This document shows, piece by piece, positions 58,883 through 64,000 of a stretch of 64,000 bases of DNA. Each line of letters opens with the position of its first letter. Position 1 is the stretch's first letter. A model generated the notes under the pieces. It was not told the DNA's origin and made no database searches. It worked only from the letters and a program-made list of their open reading frames with translations. The stretch covers positions 992,001 to 1,056,000 of the forward strand of contig NZ_CP041356.1 of NCBI RefSeq assembly GCF_006965445.1, in the 5' to 3' direction. The position numbers and the translations under genes are program-made. Source of the stretch: Lactococcus protaetiae (GTDB lineage: Bacteria > Bacillota > Bacilli > Lactobacillales > Streptococcaceae).

Positions 58883-60166
58883 ATGAAAACTTGGAAAAAA
58901 GTAACACTGACAGGTGTTGCATTGATGGCAGCAGCAAGCTTGGTCGCTTGTGGAAATTCGTCAGCAAAAGCTGGAAAATCAGGCTCTGTCAAAGGACAAA
59001 CGCTGACGGTCGGCTACTGGAAAGGCTCTGACACAGAAAATGCAACTTTTGATAAACTGGTCAAAACCTTTGAAAAAAAATATGATGTGACAGTTAAACC
59101 AAAAGTCTATACCAACATCACTCAACAACTCCCGACAGACTTGTCAGGAGGTACTGCGCCTGATGTTTTCTATATTGACTCAAGTTTCTATCCTTATCTG
59201 CAAAAAGAAGGTGTGCTTAACAAATTGAGCAAATCAGTAGCAAATCCGAGTGATTTTTATAAGACATCAATCGGTGCATTTACTACTGATGGAAATGTTT
59301 ACGCCGTACCAAAAGACGTGTCCACGCTCGCTCTTTATGTTAATAAAGATATTTTTGCCAAAGCTGGTATTGATATCAACTCTATTCCAAAATCTTATGA
59401 AGATTTTCTAAAATGGGCGCCTGCACAACAAGCCAAACTTGATGCAACATATGGGAAAGGCAAAGTGTATATGATGAATATGAATGCTGATTTGACCCGT
59501 AACTGGCAATTCATCACGGCAGGAAATCAAAACCCTATTACTAAAGATGGTAAAGGTGTTTCTAAACTTTCTAACCCAACAATTTTGAAAAATTTGACCT
59601 TTGTGCAAAAGATGTTTAACGAAGGAATCGTAGCTACTCCTCAACAAGTTGGTGCAGGTGATGAGGGAACAGGATTTGCTACAGGTAAATTTGCTATGGC
59701 GTTAACAGGAAACTGGAATTACCAAGTTTATAATACACAATATAAAGATTTGCACTACACAATTATTCCTAACATGACTTACGATGGTCAAAAACAAACG
59801 ATGCAATATACAGTAGGTTGGGGCGAATATAAAAATACAAAAGTTACAAGTCTTGCTAATGACTGGATTAAATATGTTACAGGTAAAGATGGAATGACAA
59901 CTTGGACATCTGGTGTTGGAACCCTTGCGACTCGTGCGGATGTCAATGATAGTTCAGAATTTATCAAAGAAAACCCACTTCTGAAAGTTCACTCTGACGA
60001 GTTGAGCTATGCTCAACCGTGGCAAGATGGTGTGAACCTGACAACAGTTGTAACTTCTTATGACAACTTTATCACTAATGCTTTCAAGAAAGATGCAACA
60101 CCAGCACAACTTAAATCAGCGTTGAAACAAGCTGACCAAGATGCAAATAGTAAGTTGAGTAAATAA
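58883..60166 (+). CDS. malE: Maltose/maltodextrin ABC transporter binding lipoprotein
   Basis: Extracellular sugar-binding lipoprotein of a CUT1 importer. It has 427 residues; the lipobox is LVAC (cleavage before Cys23) after the signal peptide WKKVTLTGVALMAAASLVAC. Family motifs LTVGYWKGSDTEN, GTAPDVFYIDSS and FAMALTGNWNYQVY are visible. The start has a strong ribosome binding site (ATAGGAGG), 12 bases after mapA, so it is probably co-transcribed. Maltose/maltodextrin specificity is inferred from mapA and malR. A stem-loop follows that may reduce transcription into malF. Confidence 0.9.
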   Translation: MKTWKKVTLTGVALMAAASLVACGNSSAKAGKSGSVKGQTLTVGYWKGSDTENATFDKLVKTFEKKYDVTVKPKVYTNITQQLPTDLSGGTAPDVFYIDSSFYPYLQKEGVLNKLSKSVANPSDFYKTSIGAFTTDGNVYAVPKDVSTLALYVNKDIFAKAGIDINSIPKSYEDFLKWAPAQQAKLDATYGKGKVYMMNMNADLTRNWQFITAGNQNPITKDGKGVSKLSNPTILKNLTFVQKMFNEGIVATPQQVGAGDEGTGFATGKFAMALTGNWNYQVYNTQYKDLHYTIIPNMTYDGQKQTMQYTVGWGEYKNTKVTSLANDWIKYVTGKDGMTTWTSGVGTLATRADVNDSSEFIKENPLLKVHSDELSYAQPWQDGVNLTTVVTSYDNFITNAFKKDATPAQLKSALKQADQDANSKLSK

Positions 60167-60195
60167 GCGGCTCAGAGATTCGCTTTGATAAAAAA

Positions 60196-60236
60196 TTACT
60201 GACAGACCGCATCATCAAGTCTGTCAGTAAAATTTT
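60196..60236 (+). terminator. Terminator or attenuator between malE and malF
   Basis: TTACTGACAGAC (60196-60207) and GTCTGTCAGTAA (60219-60230) form a stem with an 11-base loop, followed by AATTTTT. It is a split form of the dispersed palindrome. Partial termination would give more binding protein than permease. Confidence 0.7.
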
Positions 60237-60261
60237 TATCTTAGTAAAAGCGATTTACACA

Positions 60262-60445
60262 AATGAAGTTAAGACTTATTCAGTGGGAGTTTCGTAAAAC
60301 ATTTGTCCATTTTCTCTAGTCGCTGAAGCGACTGATAAAAGGGCAACTCACCACTGAATTTAGTCGGACGAAATTCAAAGTTAGTGCTGCTTCATCCCCC
60401 ACCTAAGAGGTAGGGGTGTTAGCACGCACTTACTTCGATAAAAAG
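60262..60445 (+). repeat. Mosaic intergenic repeat, subfamily 2, inside the mal operon
   Basis: ATGAAGTTAAGACTTATTC, GTGGGAGTTTCGTAAAAC, ATTTGTCCATTTTCTCTAGT, ACTCACCACTGAATTTAGTC; ends GTTAGCACGCACTTACTTC and GATAAAAA. It lies between malE and malF. Confidence 0.8.
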
Positions 60446-60454
60446 GAGTTTTCT

Positions 60455-61375
60455 ATGGAAATGAAACCGTCCAAACCTAGACGCAGTAAAAGAGCGTTTG
60501 GCGAGATGATTCAAGGTTATGGCTTTCTTGCTCCCGCTTTGGTTATCATTTTGATTTTCTTTGTACTTTCAATCCTATTTGCAGTGTATCTGAGTTTTAA
60601 CAATGTTGATTTAATTTCTCACACTTACACATGGAATAATTTTAAAAACTGGGCAAATTTGCTCACTGATAAGCAGTTGATTCGTGCACTTCAAAATACA
60701 AGCTTTTTTGCTTTGATTGTGGTTCCAGTACAGACTTTTATCGCATTGGTCATTGCTTATATTCTTGCCAATAAGTCTATTCATGGTAAAAAGATTTTCC
60801 GATTGGTTTATTTCTTACCTACATTGACAAGCTCTGCCGCATTAACAATGATTTTCATGTTTTTGTTTAACTTAAATGGTCCCGTTAATGGTGTACTGGA
60901 AAGTTTGCATTGGATTAATCAACCGATTAACTTTATTAATGATACACATTGGACATTGAAGATTATCATGGTGATGAATATTTGGTCGACTGTTCCTTAT
61001 TTTATGACAATCTATCTTGCCTCACTTGTAGATTTGCCAGATTCAATGTATGAAGCAGCAGAAATCGACGGCGCTAATGTTATTGACAAGTTGCGCTATA
61101 TCACGATTCCTTATTTGCGTCCTATCACGACTTTTGTACTTTTGACAGGAATTATTGGGACTTTTCAAATGTTTGACCAAGCTTACATCTTTTCAGGTGG
61201 TACAGGAGGTCCTGCTAATTCTACATTGACAGTTAGTCTTTTGATTTTCCAATACGCTTTTGGGACTAATAATCAAATGGGTTATGCTGCCGTACTTGCG
61301 ATATTGCTTGCAGTAATTATCTTTATCGTGACACGTATCGCTGAAAAACTCAATGGAGGAAATGGAATCAGATGA
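60455..61375 (+). CDS. malF: Maltose ABC transporter permease
   Basis: Inner-membrane permease of the CUT1 importer, 306 residues from the ATG at 60455 (AAAGGAG upstream). It has six membrane segments (for example LAPALVIILIFFVLSILFAV and ITTFVLLTGIIGTF) and the cytoplasmic EAA loop EAAEIDGANVIDKLRYITIP that docks on the ATPase. Unlike enterobacterial MalF, it lacks a large periplasmic insert, as usual for Gram-positive relatives. It overlaps malG by 4 bases (ATGA). Confidence 0.92.
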   Translation: MEMKPSKPRRSKRAFGEMIQGYGFLAPALVIILIFFVLSILFAVYLSFNNVDLISHTYTWNNFKNWANLLTDKQLIRALQNTSFFALIVVPVQTFIALVIAYILANKSIHGKKIFRLVYFLPTLTSSAALTMIFMFLFNLNGPVNGVLESLHWINQPINFINDTHWTLKIIMVMNIWSTVPYFMTIYLASLVDLPDSMYEAAEIDGANVIDKLRYITIPYLRPITTFVLLTGIIGTFQMFDQAYIFSGGTGGPANSTLTVSLLIFQYAFGTNNQMGYAAVLAILLAVIIFIVTRIAEKLNGGNGIR

Positions 61376-62217
61376 AAAAAACAAAGAAACAAAAAGTGTT
61401 GAAAAGTCTGCTTTATATTGTTCTCATCCTTTATGCCATCATTACCTTTTACCCATTTTTGTGGGCAGTTGCGGCGAGTTTCAAACCCTTATCAGAAATA
61501 ACAAGTGGCTCTATGTCGTTAATCTCAAAACATTTCACAACAGAGCAGTATCAATACTTATTTAGCCCAAAATCAGGCTCAATGTTTGTGACATGGTTCT
61601 TTAACTCAATGATTGTGTCGGTCATAGGGACAGCTATCAACGTTTTCTTGAATACAATGGCGGGTTACAGCTTGGCACGTCTTAGTTTCCCAGGGCGCAA
61701 GCAATTTTATTACGGAATTCTTGCGATGATGATGGTGCCTGCTCAAGTGCTTTTAATTCCCAATTATTTGATTGTCAAAAACTTGGGGATGTTAGATACT
61801 TTCTGGGCACTGATTTTGCCTGCAGCGATTAATATTGGAAACATTTTCATGATGAGGCAATTTTTCTTGAGCTTTCCTAAAGATGTTGAAGAAGCAGCGC
61901 GTATTGATGGTTTATCGCGTGTGGGTACTTTTTTCCGAATTGTTATGCCACTTGCCAAACCCTCTATTGCGACACAGGCGGTATTTGTCTTTATGGGATT
62001 CTGGAACAATTTCTTAGCACCTATGCTTTATATGCATACACCAAGTAAATTTACGCTGACGCTTGGTTTGCAGGTCTTACAATCCGCAGACCAAGGTGGA
62101 CAAATGTGGAATCGTGTCATGGCAGCATCAATACTGACCATTATCCCAATTATCATCTTGTATATCCTATTTAACGGTTATTTCTTGCAAGGTGTACGGA
62201 TGGATGGCGAAAAATAA
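61372..62217 (+). CDS. malG: Maltose ABC transporter permease
   Basis: Second permease of the importer, 281 residues, six membrane segments (first YIVLILYAIITFYPFLWAVA) and the EAA motif EEAARIDGLSRVGTFFRIVM. The start codon shares bases with the malF stop, so the two are translationally coupled. No ATPase gene follows, so MsmK (17.7 kb) is the probable energiser. A small CTGACAA/TTGTCAG hairpin starts at the stop codon. Confidence 0.92.
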   Translation: MKKTKKQKVLKSLLYIVLILYAIITFYPFLWAVAASFKPLSEITSGSMSLISKHFTTEQYQYLFSPKSGSMFVTWFFNSMIVSVIGTAINVFLNTMAGYSLARLSFPGRKQFYYGILAMMMVPAQVLLIPNYLIVKNLGMLDTFWALILPAAINIGNIFMMRQFFLSFPKDVEEAARIDGLSRVGTFFRIVMPLAKPSIATQAVFVFMGFWNNFLAPMLYMHTPSKFTLTLGLQVLQSADQGGQMWNRVMAASILTIIPIIILYILFNGYFLQGVRMDGEK

Positions 62218-62255
62218 TTCTGACAACATTTTTGTCAGCAAATTAGTCTATAATA

Positions 62256-62287
62256 AAGTCTGTCAGTATACTGACAGACTTGTTTTG
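62256..62287 (+). terminator. Terminator after malG with the 18-bp palindrome
   Basis: CTGTCAGTATACTGACAG extended by AAGT and ACTT makes a perfect 26-bp palindrome, then GTTTTG. It lies directly before the next gene's ribosome binding site, so it could also act as a leader structure. Confidence 0.7.
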
Positions 62288-62307
62288 AAAGAAATGAAGG
62301 AAAAGAA

Positions 62308-64000
62308 ATGAAAACTTATACCCTCACACTTGACGACTTAGGAAATATTGAAACACAAAATGTTGAAACAATTTTTGCGCAGGCCAATGGTTTTATGGGA
62401 GTTCGCGCAAGTTTACCCATTCAGGAGAGCGACAGCTTGCCAGGCACTTTTATCAATGGATTTTACGAAACACATCCGATTATCTACGGTGAAAATGCTT
62501 ACGGTTATGCAAAAAATCATGAAACAATGGTCAAGTGTTTTGACTTACGAACGCTAGAGTGTTTTGTCAATGATGAAGCCCTGTCAGTACTGACAGAACG
62601 TGATTTAAAACTTAATTTAATGACAGGAATTCTGTCAGAAACGTATCTCTATGAAACAAATTCAGGGCAGCAAATAAAGCTTGAGTTGGAAAGTTTTGCG
62701 AGCCATTTTAACCGCACAGCTTATGCTCAGAAAATCAAAATTACGGCGTTGAACTTTTCTGGAGAAGTTCATGTAAAAAAAGAAGCAAAATTATTGCTTC
62801 CAAATGCTTCCAAAGCCTTTGACCCAAGAGTTCGTGAGGCAAGTGTTAATCTCCAAAAACAAGGGAATCAATATACTACCCCTAACAGCAAACTCAGCCT
62901 TTACACCAAATTTGACCAGATTGATCAAACTTTCAAACTCAATCAAACTCAATCTTTTGAATTTGAACAAATCAATCAAATTTCTAAAGAAAATCAATTT
63001 GAAACTGTCAGCTATGAGCGGTTAAAAGCAGAGCAAATCAAGATTTTTGATACTTTTTGGTCTGTTTCAGACATCGAGATTGACGGAGATGAAACACTTC
63101 AAAAAGGTGTCCGTGTCAACCTTTATCACCTTTTTAACTCGGCAGGTCGCGATGGAAAAACAAATTTTGGAGCAAAAGGTCTGACAGGCGAAGGCTATGA
63201 AGGACATTATTTTTGGGATACAGAGATGTATTTACTCCCCTTTTTTACGCACACTCAGCCCGAGATTGCCAAAAGTTTGCTAACCTATCGGCTGAACATT
63301 TTGCCTCAAGCTAAGCAAAGAGCAAAAGAACTCGGCTTTGCAGGTGCATTGTATGCTTGGCGCACACAAAGTGGGCACGAAACCTCAGCCTATTATCCCG
63401 CAGGAACAGCACAAGTTCATATCAATGCAGACATTGCCTATGCCCTCGAATTGTATGAAAAAATAACGGGTGATATCATTTTTATCCAAAAAGCCAAAGC
63501 TATCATCTATGAAACAGCCCGATTTTGGATTTCTTACGGATTTATGAGTAAACGAGGATTTGAAATTCATGAGGTCACAGGTCCAGATGAGTACACCGCA
63601 CTTGTGAATAACAACTACTATACAAATAAAATGGCTCAAAATAACCTTCTCTATGCGGTAAGACTCGCTCATACCTTTAAAGAAAATCAAGAAGAAGCAA
63701 AAATTTGGCAGCTAGCTGCCGATCAAATGTATTTTGGATATGACGAAACAAGCAAAATTACCAAGCAAGACGATAGCTTTTTGGATAAAGAAGTATGGGA
63801 TTTTGCACACACTCCAAAAGAAAACTATCCGCTACTTCTTCATTATCACCCCATGAAAATTTACAAACATCAGGTACTCAAACAAGCCGATACAATTCTT
63901 GCTCATATGCTTTTTGCTGAGGATAAAGCACAGGTGGCACGTGATTTTGATTTTTATGAGCCATTGACGACGCATGATAGTAGTTTATCAAGAGCTATTC
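62308..64000 (+). CDS. GH65 disaccharide phosphorylase (second in the mal region, partial)
   Basis: Starts at 62308 (MKTYTLTLDDLGN; GAAGGAAAAG upstream) and is open to the window end, about 564 residues so far. GH65 motifs: ANGFMGVRASLP, the KGLTGEGYEGHYFWDTEMY segment and the general acid in VTGPDEYTALVNNNYYTN. That last motif differs from the maltose and trehalose-6-phosphate enzymes and resembles kojibiose/nigerose-type phosphorylases; the substrate is not certain. Palindrome half-sites and one full copy (62581-62596, LSVLTE) are translated near residue 92. It probably uses disaccharides imported by MalEFG. Confidence 0.85.
   Translation, partial: MKTYTLTLDDLGNIETQNVETIFAQANGFMGVRASLPIQESDSLPGTFINGFYETHPIIYGENAYGYAKNHETMVKCFDLRTLECFVNDEALSVLTERDLKLNLMTGILSETYLYETNSGQQIKLELESFASHFNRTAYAQKIKITALNFSGEVHVKKEAKLLLPNASKAFDPRVREASVNLQKQGNQYTTPNSKLSLYTKFDQIDQTFKLNQTQSFEFEQINQISKENQFETVSYERLKAEQIKIFDTFWSVSDIEIDGDETLQKGVRVNLYHLFNSAGRDGKTNFGAKGLTGEGYEGHYFWDTEMYLLPFFTHTQPEIAKSLLTYRLNILPQAKQRAKELGFAGALYAWRTQSGHETSAYYPAGTAQVHINADIAYALELYEKITGDIIFIQKAKAIIYETARFWISYGFMSKRGFEIHEVTGPDEYTALVNNNYYTNKMAQNNLLYAVRLAHTFKENQEEAKIWQLAADQMYFGYDETSKITKQDDSFLDKEVWDFAHTPKENYPLLLHYHPMKIYKHQVLKQADTILAHMLFAEDKAQVARDFDFYEPLTTHDSSLSRAI
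62581..62596. repeat. Dispersed palindrome copy in the second GH65 gene
   Basis: CTGTCAGTACTGACAG is perfect and read as LSVLT. Confidence 0.9.

Overview
The window looks like chromosome of a low-GC lactic coccus, most likely a Lactococcus. The evidence is gene order and content: a ptcB-ptcA-rpiR-ptcC-bgl cellobiose locus, a treR/PTS/trehalose-6-phosphate phosphorylase/beta-phosphoglucomutase locus, a maltose phosphorylase plus malEFG locus, the mevalonate pathway, a DnaE-type PolIII, and lactococcal promoters and cre boxes. A pyruvate:flavodoxin/ferredoxin oxidoreductase (nifJ) is unusual for L. lactis and hints at another species, possibly of the raffinolactis/piscium group (low confidence). 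No phage, plasmid, transposase or CRISPR locus is visible.

Layout: 1-2.3 kb mevalonate pathway (mvaD end, mvaK2, fni). 2.4-5.6 kb sodA, a DEAD-box helicase and a DUF218 protein. 5.6-12.3 kb beta-glucoside PTS with two RpiR regulators and a GH1 6-phospho-beta-glucosidase. 12.8-19.5 kb tRNA-Cys, ligA, a lipid kinase, the shared sugar-ABC ATPase msmK and a membrane protein. 20.3-24 kb nifJ. 24.5-28.3 kb cdaA-cdaR-glmM (c-di-AMP and cell wall). 28.6-35.2 kb trehalose locus. 36-40.4 kb an esterase, a Ser/Thr-rich membrane protein, tsaE, an LCP-family protein and tRNA-Arg. 41-45.1 kb truA, a ThiD/PdxK-type kinase, an ECF vitamin transporter subunit, a UPF0340 protein and a class V aminotransferase. 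45.1-47.1 kb pyrG with a poly(G)-type attenuator. 47.4-54.2 kb DUF1003, YjzD-like, dnaE and an Rgg regulator with a small secreted protein. 54.4-64 kb MalR, maltose phosphorylase, malEFG and a second GH65 phosphorylase running off the end.

Much of the metabolism fits together: trehalose and maltose are imported by PTS or ABC systems and split by phosphorolysis (three GH65 enzymes). The maltose ABC operon has no ATPase of its own and probably uses MsmK from 17.7 kb. cre boxes and LacI/TreR/RpiR regulators mark sugar control.

Three features are not explained by the genes. First, a 16-18 bp palindrome (CTGTCAGTACTGACAG and relatives) occurs about 20 times, inside many unrelated genes, where it encodes LSVLTE-like peptides, and in terminators. 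Second, at least 15 intergenic gaps carry members of a mosaic repeat family built of small hairpins, with conserved ends and no coding capacity; one sits inside the pyrG leader and one splits cdaR from glmM. Third, five genes have a -10 box ending exactly 6 nt before the start codon, which implies leaderless mRNAs.

Twelve reading-frame breaks in ten genes (including ligA, glmM and cdaA) and one tRNA defect all look like loss of a single G or C from a G/C run. They are most likely sequence errors, so these genes are annotated as whole.
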